Assembly (NCBI GenBank): GCA_001600875.1
Contig: BCLD01000003.1
Span: 728,496-792,196 of the forward strand
DNA length: 63,701 nucleotides
Direction: 5' to 3'
Source of the DNA: Solicoccozyma terricola
Lineage: Eukaryota > Basidiomycota > Tremellomycetes > Filobasidiales > Piskurozymaceae
Shown here piece after piece: positions 35,472 to 47,202 of this stretch. The notes below the pieces were generated by a model. It did not search any database, was not told the DNA's origin, and saw only the letters and a program-made list of their open reading frames with translations. Each line of letters starts with the position of its first letter. Position 1 is the stretch's first letter. The position numbers and the translations under genes were made by a program.

Positions 35472-36978
35472 TCATCCATTCTGCCAGAACGAGCTGTACG
35501 CATGGCGAAATATCAGTTTTCCCATCCCAGGTTTAAATTCGAGTCGTCGACTGCCAAGACCACAGCGGACCACTCACGTCTTGCCGACGAATGTCTTCTC
35601 ATCCAGCTTCTCCATATCCTCAGGCGACAATGTAAACGTCAAAGCCTTTGCATTCTATCAATCGGTTATTGGTCCATATCAGTCTCAACCCCTGAACTCC
35701 CCCCCGACATCCAGCCCGACTCACCTCCTCCGCCTGCTTTGCATTCCTAGCACCACCAAGAGGTATAGCTCCCTTTCCAATCACCCAGTTCAACGCAATC
35801 GCTGAAACTGGCACCTCGTACTTGTCAGCCAATTCCCGCATCACCACGAGGAGAGGTTCGATCTCTTCCATTGGCATATTGGAGAATTTGCGTCCGGGCG
35901 GTGGGGGGTTCGAAGCAGAGTATTTCCCTGTCAATCGACCTTGTCCAAGTGGAGAGTCTTTTTCGAATGATTTGATATGATGAGCGTATGATGATGGAGT
36001 CGATCATGATCAATTAAAAAAAACTTACAGGCCAGACATTGAATCCCTCGTTCTCTCATCGCTTCTAACAATCCGCTCTTATCCGGCAACGTCCTCAATA
36101 GACTATATTCCACTTGATTGGAAGCGAGCTTGACACCATGTTCTGCCAAGATGTCATGCATCTTGATACTAAGATTTGCCAAACCCAGGGGTTAGCACTT
36201 AATCGACACTCTCAACACCCATGCACAAACGAAAAAAAAACTCACACTTGCTCCTTGTTAAAATTGCTAACTCCAACTTGCTTAGCGAGACCTAGCTTTA
36301 CGCATTCAGCGAGCTGCGCACCCTGCGATCTCCACGAATGAGGACCAATGACACCGTGGATCTGACGAGCGAGATATCAGCTCGAGGGGTCCCTCCGCGA
36401 ACAGAGAGCGGCGGGAACGTATCCTACCTGATACAGCTCAACACTATCGACTCCTAGCCTCTTTAGAGATCCTTTCAACGCCGTGACGATAGCAGGACGG
36501 AACAAGAAGAATTTGTTGGTCGGACTGGGAAGTGGGAAGTCTACTTTCCACTCATCAGTGTCTGAGCTTGTGGGGTGATTCGCTCACTGGCTGGCTAGCG
36601 GGAGTCAGAAGGAGAACCTCACATTTCGTGGCGATAATAACCTCTTTCCTCTTTTCCTCCGAGGTCTCCTTTAGCAACCTTCCGATTATCCTCTCTGATT
36701 CACCAGATCCATAAATCTCGGCTGTATCGAAGAACGTCTGACCAGCAGCCAACGAAGCATTCCAGGCTTCTTTGATTGGTTCGTAGTCTTTCTTCGGGTC
36801 GTATTTCCAGGTACGCTGTAGGGAGAGTGTCGGGGCAGGAGGTATGAATTGGATTCAGCGGTCTTCTCGGAACAGAGGGAGGACAATTGCGACTGACATC
36901 ACCCCATGCCCATGTGCCGATGCACAGCGCTGGGACTTGAGTCGACCCAAGAGGAAGAGTCTTGACGTGAGTAGCCAT
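35472..36978 (-). CDS. Aldo/keto reductase
   Basis: Exons 36978-36898, 36815-36623, 36540-36428, 36361-36248, 36161-36029, 35957-35725, 35654-35578, 35493-35472 encode 321 residues of an NADPH-dependent TIM-barrel oxidoreductase. Seen: LPLGSTQVPALCIGTWAWGD, FFDTAEIYGSGESE (with catalytic Asp and Tyr), VIIATK (catalytic Lys), SLKRLGVDSVELYQIHG (catalytic His), VGVSNFNKEQ, LASNQVEYSLLR, AYSPLGQGRLTGKY and a C-terminal cofactor segment GAIPLGGARNAKQAEEN. The intron acceptors at 36162 and 35958 are AAG rather than YAG, but phase and homology support them. Substrate cannot be told from sequence. Confidence 0.92.
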
Positions 36979-37233
36979 GTTGCGCAATGTAAGAGGACGA
37001 GGACGTGGTGAGGAGTGTTGAGCTAGACGGAGGCTGTGTTTCAGCCCTACCATCCACATCGCTCGGGTTAAAAGGTGGTTTCATGCCGATCTCTCGGAGT
37101 GGAGGGGACACCGAGCTGGGCCACGCTACGCCGAAACAACGGACATCGATCCCCGCGACCCCCAACCCCATATTTACCCCGCATCGCCCTCCACATCGCC
37201 ACTGGCATCCATCCAGGCACCACCATAACGAAC
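36979..37233. promoter_or_regulatory. Divergent promoter region, aldo/keto reductase / MBL-fold gene
   Basis: 255 bp between two divergent starts. No recognisable element. Confidence 0.4.
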
Positions 37234-38507
37234 ATGACCACCACCTTCGACGCCCTCACAGCCGACGCCCACCTCCCCATCTGCACCCTCTGCGGCACCC
37301 AGTTCCCGGCGCCTCGCTCCGATTGTCCGATTTGTCTGGATGAGAGGTATGAATCGGATGTCTGAGGGCCACGTCTCCCGCTCATCTACCCCAACTGACC
37401 GCCGGGTGGTTTGTTGGACAGGCAATGGACAGCAGAGACGGGTCAGAAGTGGACCTCCCTACAGGAGCTGGACAAGGAACATGAGATCACCATCATATCT
37501 GATAAAGAGGACGGGAGGATATCTTTCATCACTACAAAGCCTGGGGTCGGGATTGGTCAATCTCGTGAGTCCCTCCTTCGCTGGGGGGCGGTTCCGGTGT
37601 GTTGACCCTGTATGTTGCGCGGATATAGCCATCTTGATCCAAACCTCAAAGGGATCCTACATCTGGGACTGCTCCTCATTCATCTCTCCATCCTTGATTC
37701 GATCGCTTCAAACTCTTTCAACTCCGCTCAAAGCAATCGCCATCTCTCATCCACATGTAACCGACCGCGATACCCCCCCTCCACTTCCCATCTCTCAGCT
37801 GATCACTATGATTTCACATCACAGTTCTACACAACATCTCTCACATGGGCTCGTGCTCTCAACGTCCCTCTCTTCCTCGCCAAAGAGGATAAATCATGGT
37901 ACCCTCGTCTAGAAGAAGTCAAAGACTCCGAGATCAATTGGTTCGACGGGGAAGCGAGTCTAGATGAAGGAATCAAAGTGATTCGATGTGGAGGGTGAGA
38001 TCCCCTTCTTAACCTTTCCCGAATAAGCCCCGTACTGATCTCATTTCGTGACAGTCACTTCCCAGGATCATCTGTGCTCATTTGGGATCGTTCCCTTGAA
38101 CCCACATCGTCTCCCGGACCAAGATCTGGAATCGCTTTTGTGGCTGACACGTTGATGGTTCAACCTTCGAGACGCGGGTTCACGTATCAGTGGTCCGTTC
38201 CAAACATGGTATGTCTTTTTCCCCCTTTTCCCTGCCATATCATCCGACAAGGGGGGACTCACATGGAGTTTGATGCACTCAGATCCCCCTCGGTCCACGG
38301 GACATATTGGGCATTCTGACTTCCCTTCGACACGTTGAATTCGCACAAGCATCATCAACATGGCAAGGTCGGTTTATTCGCAAGGACGCCAAGAAGTTGA
38401 TGTATGCGAGTGCGAGGAGACAATTACATGCGATGGGGTGGGAATGGGTTGGCATTTTGGAGGAGGGAGAGGGAGAATTGGTTCCCAGAAACAGTGTGCA
38501 GGTCTAG
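37234..38507 (+). CDS. Metallo-beta-lactamase-fold protein with N-terminal zinc-ribbon-like motif
   Basis: Exons 37234-37346, 37422-37564, 37629-37756, 37825-37994, 38055-38208, 38283-38507 encode 310 residues. The start has two CxxC pairs (PICTLCGTQ and DCPICLDE) that could bind zinc. The rest follows the MBL-fold order: GPVLIQTSKGSYIWDCSS-like strands (here ILIQTSKGSYIWDC), ALKAIAISHPHFY, GGHFPGSSVLIW, and IAFVADTLMVQP. The first metal motif is degenerate (HPHFY instead of HxHxDH), whereas the later His and Asp are kept. Related fungal and bacterial proteins are usually annotated only by fold. It may bind one metal or none. Confidence 0.75.
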
Positions 38508-38649
38508 CGGTTCGGCTCAGAGGAGGGAAAGTCGTTCTTTTTGGTTGATGTAGGTAGGCTTGCCCAAGCGTGGCAGCTCGATGCAAGTAAATAGGTAGTT
38601 GTTGCTGCAATACGTCTATACGTGTCCCGTCTGGAATATATGTACATTA

Positions 38650-40923
38650 TCATCTGAATCCCTTCAGGATCTTCTCACCTTCCTCGACGACCACTCCCCA
38701 CGCCTTCTCCACATGCTCCCACCTAGTCCTCTCAGCCCCGATCGCGAATCTGATACAAAACACCCCTTCCGCCCCGTTCTCGCCGGGTAACATCGTTTGT
38801 GTGAGTGTAAGATCCGAACGAGCGGAAAGAGCGTCGTTCAGTTCATGATTGAGGGTATTCAACTGAAATGGAGTGAGATCTAGAGCGGCTGGACGAAGGC
38901 GGAAGACTACCATGCTTAGAGAGCGGGGTGCCACGATTTCGAAATTCACCGTGCGAGCGACTAGGTCTTCGAGTTTCTTGGCAATCGAGATTCCCTGATA
39001 GACGAGGGGGAAGTCAGAGGGGTATTTGTCTGTCAATGAAGGTAGCCTTGCCGACGTACGTTTCGCAGGTGACTCCGGAAGCCATTGACACCATAAGATC
39101 GAAGGACAAACCAGAGTTTCAGCGATCGGAAACGTCTTCCAAGCTGATCGCCGGTCACATAGAGTCAGCGGGGTTTCCGTTACAGTGTCCTGCCCAGTTG
39201 TCAAGTCCAGCTCACAGCAATCTGCCAATTCCGATAATCGATCACCGCCCCGGTATCACCATGTTTGGTCCTCAGGAAGGCCGGCGTTACATCCAGAGCA
39301 GACGTCAGCAGTTTTCGATCCCTCACAAACAGCGCAGAGCAATCGAAAGCCACCAAGCCCGCTTTATGGAAGTTGGTGCAGAAAGAGTGAGCATACTGAT
39401 TCACCTCGTGGAGGCGGTATGTTTCGCGCAGTTCTGGTAGGGCGAGAAATACGCCTCCCCACTTGTAGGGAAAGAGGGACATCAGCGTAAGAGGGTTAAC
39501 GCAGAGAATGCCTGGGCTCACAGCGGCATCGACATGGATAAACATCGTCGGGAAGTCCTTCCCCACCTCAGCTATGTCTGCCAAATGGTCAACGGCGCCG
39601 GTACTGGTCGTTGCGATTGTTGCGACTGCGTTGGGGTCGGATAATGAACATCCCTGAAGGTGAGTCTTACAGGCAAGGAAAACGCACTCAGTAGGAACGG
39701 TATTAACCCCTGCTTCTTGTCTTCCTCGAGTGCTGCACGGACAGCCGCGCCAGTGAGAGCATAATTGTCCTTGCTGGACACTGGCAACGCTTTCCATTGC
39801 ATCCCAAGGATCAATGCCGCCTGCCAAGACATGCAGAAAGTCAGGTTTACTCTCATTGATCTCAGGCCGCATTGACTTACTTTTGCTCCTAGACTGTGAG
39901 TCTGGGTGCTCCCATACATCACCATCTTACTCGTCCATTCGGTCCGGACGCCTTCGGGGATGTCCTCGTCTAACTCCTGCTGGCTCTCATGTATCGTCCC
40001 ATTGGTCTCTTCCGAGGGAACGTCCTGCGGGTCGGCAATCTCGGAACCCGTGGGTTCATGATAAGCGATGCCATTCGAAGAACCGCGTTTGACAGCGGAG
40101 GAACCGGCGAGCATTTTCAGACACCGCTCGCGGGCTGCGATGGCGACTGTGAGGCAGGATTCAGATGCAGAGCCCTGAAGTTCAGGTAAAACTGGTCTAT
40201 CAGTACCCTCCAACCTCCAGCATCGTTTCCTGAGCTTACCAGGATGATACCGCCCCCAACGCTGGAGGCTCCGTGAAAGGTCTTATCGAGACCTAGGAGT
40301 TTAGCTGCCCAGTCAGTGGCGACCATTTCGAGCTCTGTACATGCTGGAGAGCAAGCCCACTATGAATCAAACAAGCTGTCAGCATTTTTCTGCTATGGCC
40401 GTCAGGTTTGCACATGCTCACATTGAAACCTGGATTGCTGACAGCTGTGGAGTACATGTCGGCGAGGATTGACTCGAAGTTACTGTTGGCAGCAAAATAG
40501 GCATAAAAGTTTGGATGCTGCCAATGAGTGATCCCTGTAGGAAAAGAAAATAAGATGTAGATTCTTTTTTTGGCTCTGCATATAGTACACGCACCTGGCA
40601 TGATCTTGCTGTGAAAGTCCGCCGCAATAACGTCGAATGATTCACCGTCCTCTGGAGCATGGGCTGTGGTTGGTACCAGTTTCAGGTTGGATGTTTACGG
40701 ACTATGGGGTCACGAATATCGCTCCACCCACTTGGCAGTTCCTTGACTAGGTATCCAGGTTCGACATGGGCTCGCACCGGCAGCTGCTCGAGCTGAGTAT
40801 AGTAATCGCAAATGGCATCAATGGCAGCGTGGCCCTGTTTGCGGAATCTGCGCGGTAAAAAAAAATATCAAACGGAGGGAAAGAGTCAACGAGTAGCTTC
40901 AAGGCTTACTCTTCGATATGCAT
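38650..40923 (-). CDS. Aromatic-L-amino-acid-decarboxylase-like PLP enzyme
   Basis: Exons 40923-40910, 40847-40732, 40663-40595, 40534-40422, 40359-40240, 40174-39881, 39820-39688, 39625-39522, 39461-39216, 39143-39060, 38994-38650 encode 545 residues. Group II PLP decarboxylases make tryptamine, tyramine or dopamine-type amines. Seen: [51 protein letters not shown] (Asp pairs with the PLP ring nitrogen), [13 protein letters not shown] with the PLP Lys, [10 protein letters not shown], and [18 protein letters not shown]. Between the cofactor segment and GSTQTHS there is an unusual acidic insertion of about 60 residues (around 39,930-40,100). Substrate (Trp, Tyr, Phe, DOPA) is not determinable here. 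Confidence 0.92.
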
Positions 40924-41447
40924 GGCTGTGGAATGGGTGCGATGAGTTTGCTTGACTCTATTTGGTGCATTCGTTCGACTTTTGGCCCGACCACCCGATC
41001 TCTTCAAAACCACGCGACGTGCACGGTCATGTCCGATCATCTAACTTAAGACGGGTGCTCGTAGTGTTGCCTGGCGACAGTTGGAAACAAAAAAAAATGC
41101 AATGACATCTCATTCATGAGTGAGGCATTTACAGGTGTCGTTAACAAATGTACATGAGAGAAGACACGGCGCCTAGATTACAATTTGAGCTTTTCAGCGG
41201 GGCAGTACATGGAAAGCCAGATCGTTGAGAATGAGGTGTTGAGATTCCGTTTTTTGTTTTCATGCTGTTGACCGAATTCATGTTGAGTGAGGGGTTGAAT
41301 GTTCCACTATTTTTTTGTAACCAAGCGTTCATCCTGTTGCGTGCGTGCTCGCTTTGCGTGCTGTTTTTTTGAGAAGGGGGAGAGGGGGGGGGGGGGGGGG
41401 GGGACGGCTACCTGAGATCGTGTATGTGGTGCCGGAGTTCCTGAGTG
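40924..41447. other. Decarboxylase upstream region / 3' flank of the Ecl1-like gene
   Basis: 524 bp between two minus-strand genes. Contains a G run of about 20 nt at 41384-41403 (C on the minus strand) and short T and A runs. No gene recognised. Confidence 0.5.
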
Positions 41448-43551
41448 TTATGAGTCCATGCCTTCCTCGAAGAGCATCTTCAAAGCCCTCGCGGCTCGAC
41501 TATCCTGCTCGTTGATTCTTCGATTGGCAGTGCCACTCGCATTGCCATTGCCATCGGATGACATGCTCTTTTGATGGAAGCCGCCACGTGTCACCGGTAG
41601 AGACGTGCGGGAAGTGGTGTTATCACCGGTGTTCTTGTAATTCGAAGCGTTCCATTCTGGGTGATTCCAGTCCCTGCTGTCGGTAGGAGCGGGTCGATGG
41701 GATGCTGGAGGGATGTAAAAGGACGAATCGGGCCGTGACAGACTGTGACGTTGACCGCCGCCGTTGAATCGAGGTTGACTTGAAGCGATGAGGGCTGGTT
41801 GAGACGGTTGTGGCTGGACGAACACGTTGATTTTTTCTACGGAAGTTGATGATGGGGATGGGGAAGTGGCTTTGGATTGTGTTGCAATCTTCCTTGCAAC
41901 CCTCCCTCGATCCTCAACCTCTGGAATCACATCAGGTTGTATCCTCTCCACTATTCGTCTGTTCCTCGAGTCGGATGGCGATCGTCGCCGGCTCCGTCGT
42001 CGGGACTCGCCACGAGAGCTAGCAGCAGAAGACTGTCGATCACGATCTGAGCTTGTCATTTCCCTTCGCGCGACGGACGAATCTCTCGTCTCCCTCGATC
42101 GACCTCGACCTCGTCTGCCATCGTCCGCATCGCTGAGATGAAAGTCATCGTCCTCGATGGCCGATGTCGCAGTTGAACCGGGATTTTGTGCGGTGGCGGC
42201 GCCCTGAGCGGCTGCCGTCGGAGACATCCTCTGTACGGTCGGTTGAAGAGGGAACGATCGACGGCGTTCAAAGTATGAAGGATTGGCTGATTTTATCGTC
42301 GTTCCATCGAGATTAGCGACGAATTGCGATCCGAATGGGGTGATCACGTTGACCTGTCTGACAGATGATGACAAAGGCCCTGCACCAGCACCGACAATGG
42401 TACCAGCGGTGCTCGCAGTTGATGTGACCGAACCTTGAACTTCGAATGCATCCACAGCGGATGTAGAAGCTGGTCTTCGATTCGCGGCAGCGATGAGAGG
42501 CGAATGAGCTCCGTAGTTGATGTATCCTACCGCTTGCTTCCCTAACCCGTTCGCATGAGGACCAGATGATGAATCCGATACGATCCTGCCGTTTGAGACG
42601 TTGACTGATCCACCGGTTCCATGTAGACTCCAACCTTGTCTCGATGGTGAGAGACCAAGAGCGTTCGGAGCTGGTCGTACGAGTTTATCGTTTGATTGCC
42701 TACGACGAGAATATGAACCTCCAACGGGGAAGAGCGCGAGTGGACTAGTGATACTATTCGTGAGTCCTGGTCGACGACCGTAATGCAATGTCGAATCCGT
42801 TGCGACATGCTGTGTCCCCGTCCCGGCTAGATCCAGCATCGTTCGTTGTGGAGAAGGTACAGCGGATGGTAACGCCCTAAGAGATGCTGGAATCTTTACT
42901 GGATGAGACGAAGCTGAAAACACAGGAGAGAAACCGATTGGTACAGTTGGGTACGCAGGTGGTGGAAGATGAAATGTATCTTCTTGTGGAGAAACACCAG
43001 CTTGTTCCGGTGCAGTGAATGGTGATGGAGATTGTAATGGTGATGAAGTAGCGGATTGTGATGAAGCTGTTGAAGTTGAAGTGTGTGTTGTCGATTGATG
43101 ACCACTTGAGAACCCGAAAGCTGCTGAACCGTGGGATTGACGAGCACGAGATGCTAGTAACCCAGGTAGGGAAGCGAGGATCGATGGTGAAACACCAGGT
43201 TGTAGTCCAGTCGTTGAGTGTTTGGATTGACCATCACGAGCTCGACAAGTGTCATTGCAGTACAAACTGTGTAGGTAGCGCCGCGGGAGGGGAGAAAAAA
43301 CCAATCAGTGACGTCATTCGATGGTTGAGACTTTTTTTTTTCTGTCCCTCGTCATCAACTCACGCATCACTGCTCTTCAACGGTTTCTCACAAGCCATAC
43401 AGACGTCCGTTTCTGAAAAGATATTCGCAGTCATGTTTATCTTTGGTGGTGTTCCAATGATATTGAATTGTGGATGAAGCGGTGCGGTCCTGTGATATGA
43501 ATGAGGGATAGGGTGGGTGTTGGATGATTGGGTGGGGAAGGGTTGGATCAT
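41448..43551 (-). CDS. Ecl1/2/3-type zinc-binding protein with long disordered tail
   Basis: Exons 43551-43364 and 43266-41448. The zinc motif is split by the intron: CMACEKPL in exon 1 and LYCNDTCRARD in exon 2, the C-x2-C...C-x3-C arrangement of Ecl1-family proteins, which in fission and budding yeast extend chronological lifespan and respond to nutrient starvation. The remaining ~590 residues are Ser/Pro/Arg-rich and disordered, with an RS-like stretch (RRRSRRRSPSDSRNRR) and a conserved-looking end (SRAARALKMLFEEGMDS). Two starts are possible: 43551 (first ATG of the frame) or 43434, immediately before the motif (MTANIFSETDVCMAC). Role in starvation signalling is inferred only from the motif. 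Confidence 0.75.
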
Positions 43552-44509
43552 CGCGAGGCGGTATGGTGGGTGCGTGGGTTAGGGGGTTGGGTGAAGGTGG
43601 GGTTGAAAGCAAGAGGTAAGCTTCCTTTTTAAGTTATGTAGAAAAGAATCTTTTGGGTAGAAGGTAGGTAGGTAGATATCGAATGACGGACAAGTATGAA
43701 ATCCTTTTTGAAGGGTATGGATTGGGGAAAGTGGGGAAAGGGATAACAAAGATGGATGGCCCTTTACACTCACCCTTTATGTACTTCCACTGCCATACGA
43801 TCTGAGTTCCAAAAAGCGAACGCACAAAAAAAAAGCGACTCCGATCTGCCTTTCCTTTCAACTCTTTAGTCGTTTGAAACCACACGACTCTTTTATCCAC
43901 CTTGAACCTTTGGGTCTTTATCGGTTATCGGTATTCCCTTTCAAACCAACAAAATGATTCCCCTAGTTCCTTCAATAACCGTAAATGTTTTCACTTGAAA
44001 CACTCTCTTCCTTTGCTACGAGAACTCCGTTTTTTGCTCTTCACCTCTCGGTCTCCGCTTGCACTTGTTTGTCGACGGTTTAAGACGGGGTAAGGCTTTG
44101 AACGGGTAAGGCTTTGATTCGATCCTTTGTCGAGAATGAGTGATGTACCGTCGATGATCCGGTTTATCCGGAAGTGGGTCCCAAGGTGTTGGATTGTAGA
44201 TGTAGATGGTGGATTGATGTGGGTATACGGTATGTCTGTGGTGACTGTTGGGTGGTATGTGGATAGAAGAGAGGAAAAAGCGGTCAGTTATGCCAAAGAC
44301 GGTACTGATCAAAACCCCCCCCCCCTGCCCGACCTCCCGCGCGACGCGGCATCACGCCATTTGTAAACGGTGGCACGAACAAGAATCAGTTTAACAATCA
44401 TCCCGACGAATGACGATTGTCATGTGTCCACGATCCCCGCATCCCAGTCCCAGTCCAAGTGAGCACGATGACGATCTCAAAGAGAGACGACTCTCATCCA
44501 CGCGCTCCG

Positions 44510-44565
<56 letters not shown>

Positions 44566-45097
44566 CCCCCCGACGGCCCCCCAGGCCCCCGAAAGAACCT
44601 CCCGGAAAAAGGGGAAAACACACTCCCAACATCGATCGAAACCCCCCCCCCCCCTTTCTCCCCATCCTACCGATCTCTCCAACGTACCTTGTCAGACCCG
44701 TAGATGATTGATGAAAGCGTCTTAAAAATCGGGGAGATCGCAAGTCGCCGGTTCTTTTGGGTAAATGGGTAAATCGGAAAACCCCGAAGAGCGAAGAGTG
44801 GGTTGACTAGAACCCAACGAGGGGTTATGTTTTATACGTGTGGATGTCGTGAACCAAACGTTGACGATTTGTTCGTTGGGAAAGGAATGGTTGCAGAGAA
44901 CCCTTTGTTGGATGGGGAGGGGTGGGGTGGGGGGTGTTTAACAATACTTTCCAAGAACCGGATTACACCTTTTCTTTGACTTGTCTGCCCAGCCGGGGCG
45001 GTCGGGCTCCACGTTCGCCCAGAATCTTTTTCTCGTTTTTCGTTTTTTCGTTTTTCCCCCCCTTTTTTCTTTTGTTTTTTTTTCCCCTTCCCCAGTG

Positions 45098-45129
<32 letters not shown>

Positions 45130-47202
45130 AGACCAGGGCGCGGCACGGGAGGAGACGAAAGGGGGATCTTTTCAGGGTTTTTTCTTCCTTTTTTTTTGTT
45201 TCACTTTTTTTCCCTGTAAACCTTGTGTCCGGTGGTTAGGGCAGGGAATCATCCCGGACCTGAATCGGATGCTGACTGTAGGTGTAGGGGGGGTAACATA
45301 CCCAAAACCCAACCAACCAACGCAACCCATCCCTCCCCCCAAACGTTTCTTCTCCGCCTTCTCCGCCTTGAAACGTCTTCCGTCGTTTACGCATCGTACG
45401 GGTTATACAATAGCATGTTTAGGTATGATAAGACGTGGGTTTCGGATGACAACCCACCCCGCCACCCGCCACCCGCCGGCCACCTCCGCCAGTTTATCTC
45501 ATCATCCCTTCCCCAAACCCCCAAAGCATAGCTTGGCAAAGTATCGATCACGAGGGATTACAAGTACAAGAGGGGGATGTAAAAACTCGGGAAGCTGGAA
45601 CCTTCCTCGGAAGAAAGACAGCGGCAGCTGGGGAGAGGAGGAGGGGGGGGGGGGGTCGGGATGCAAAAATAGTGAAAAAATGAAAATGAAAAAAAAACAC
45701 CGGCAAAAGGGGGGAAGCAGGGAGCTGCGAGGAGGAGGAGGTCATGGGGAGTTATCTTGTGTCTCTTGTTATGGGTCAGGTAACATACCATACAAACACG
45801 CGGTCCGCGACATTTTAAAAAAGCCAATTTTACCTTCTCCCCCAAATCCGCCGTGGGATTTTGGTTCCTCGGGGAATGCATCAAAGGTATTGAAGAATTC
45901 CCCGAGCCTAGACTTTGGCACCCAGAATCCCAAAAAAGGAAAACAAGAAAAAAGCAAGAAAAAAAAGAGCAAGCGTGGTGGGGGCAAAAAAACCGCGTCC
46001 GGGGGGAGGGGCAAGGAAAACGTCATTCTAAGGCGCGAAAACGAAAACACGAAGAAAAAAAAAGAATTGCGTCAACTCTTTTCGGCGCCAAGGACGACGT
46101 GGTCACCAATGGCGTAACAACCGTGGTAGCAAGCGAAGGTTGGGTAGCATCGCTGGATTCCCATCCCAAAATATGACGTGCGGGGGCGAACAAAGAACGT
46201 CATTGATGAGGCATCCCCCCCCCACCAGTGAGCCCGATGACCATACTTGTGACGATGACCCCAACCTTTGGTGTGCTGTGTCCTCATGATCAAATCGGGA
46301 ATTGGGATGGATCATGGATGACGGAGTCCCGGATCGGCAAGTCATGCCTTCCCCTTTTACCCCGCCCCAAACCCCAGTTCTTCGTCCTTCTCAGGTGTGA
46401 AATTCAAACGAGATAGAGTGGGAAAAATGACACATAAAAATGAACAAATCTGAAATCCACCGAGGGAAAAAAAAAAAAAAAAAATCTTGGGAGTGGAACT
46501 CTTTTTTTCATTTTTTTTTTTTCCCTTTTCTTCCCCGGGATACCAAGGACCTTTCACTGCACATTAAAGTGCCTACAGGCGGGGTTGACCGATATCCTCC
46601 CCCCACCCCTCGGCTGCACCCTGTTCAAGATCTTGGCAACCGCCCACCCCCGCCCCGCCTGTCCAAGTCGACCCGTCGTTAAAGATTGTTCGAGAAACCG
46701 GAACAATGGAGCTCCGGATTCCCTCGGATGGTTCGGCGAATGATTTTTTGTGGGGAAGGGCGATTGGGAATGCCTTGTCACGACATCGGCGAATTCCTTT
46801 TTTTTTTTTTTTTTTTTTTCGTTTTTCCTTTTTTCGTTTTTTTCTCAGTCTTTTTCGCCCGTCGACGTACCATTCCCCGGCTCGATCTTTTGGATACGGA
46901 TACGATGATCGATGGGAAACCCATCGATTAATCATCGATTAATTGAGGCGGAAGGGTTTTGGTATCGCCCGATCGAATCGGCAGAGTAACTTAGGTACAA
47001 CGATTTGGTGGCTACAATAGTAGTTACTTGATGACATGATCCCAATTAGGTGAAGAGAAAAGAAAAAAAAACGAATGGTGGTTTGAGAGTGTCTTCCATC
47101 GGTTGCAAAGGGAGCCGGCGAATTTTCAGCAAACGGGGTGGTATAGAGAAAAACCAGTTGTGTTATGTCGCCGACCCGTTTACTAAATTTAAATACACGT
47201 CA
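43552..47202. other. 3.65 kb homopolymer-rich spacer, no supported gene
   Basis: This is the longest gene-free stretch. It contains a C tract of about 52 nt (44511-44564) and another at 44642-44653. It also has alternating T and A runs at 45018-45130, 46460-46520 and 46800-46850, and many short G and C runs. A 378-codon plus-strand frame (44981-46117) is open but is Lys/Gly/Phe low-complexity with no family resemblance and no plausible splice partners. The span probably includes the promoter and leader of the Ecl1-like gene. ACGTCAT-type sites recur at 46022-46027, 46195-46200 and 47194-47203. Confidence 0.5.
44511..44564 (+). repeat. ~52-bp C tract
   Basis: Uninterrupted C run upstream of the Ecl1-like gene. 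Confidence 0.9.

Noticed and set aside
44981..46117. 378-codon open frame on the plus strand
   Set aside because: Low-complexity Phe/Lys/Gly composition created by homopolymers, no recognisable domain, and no splice signals or homology.
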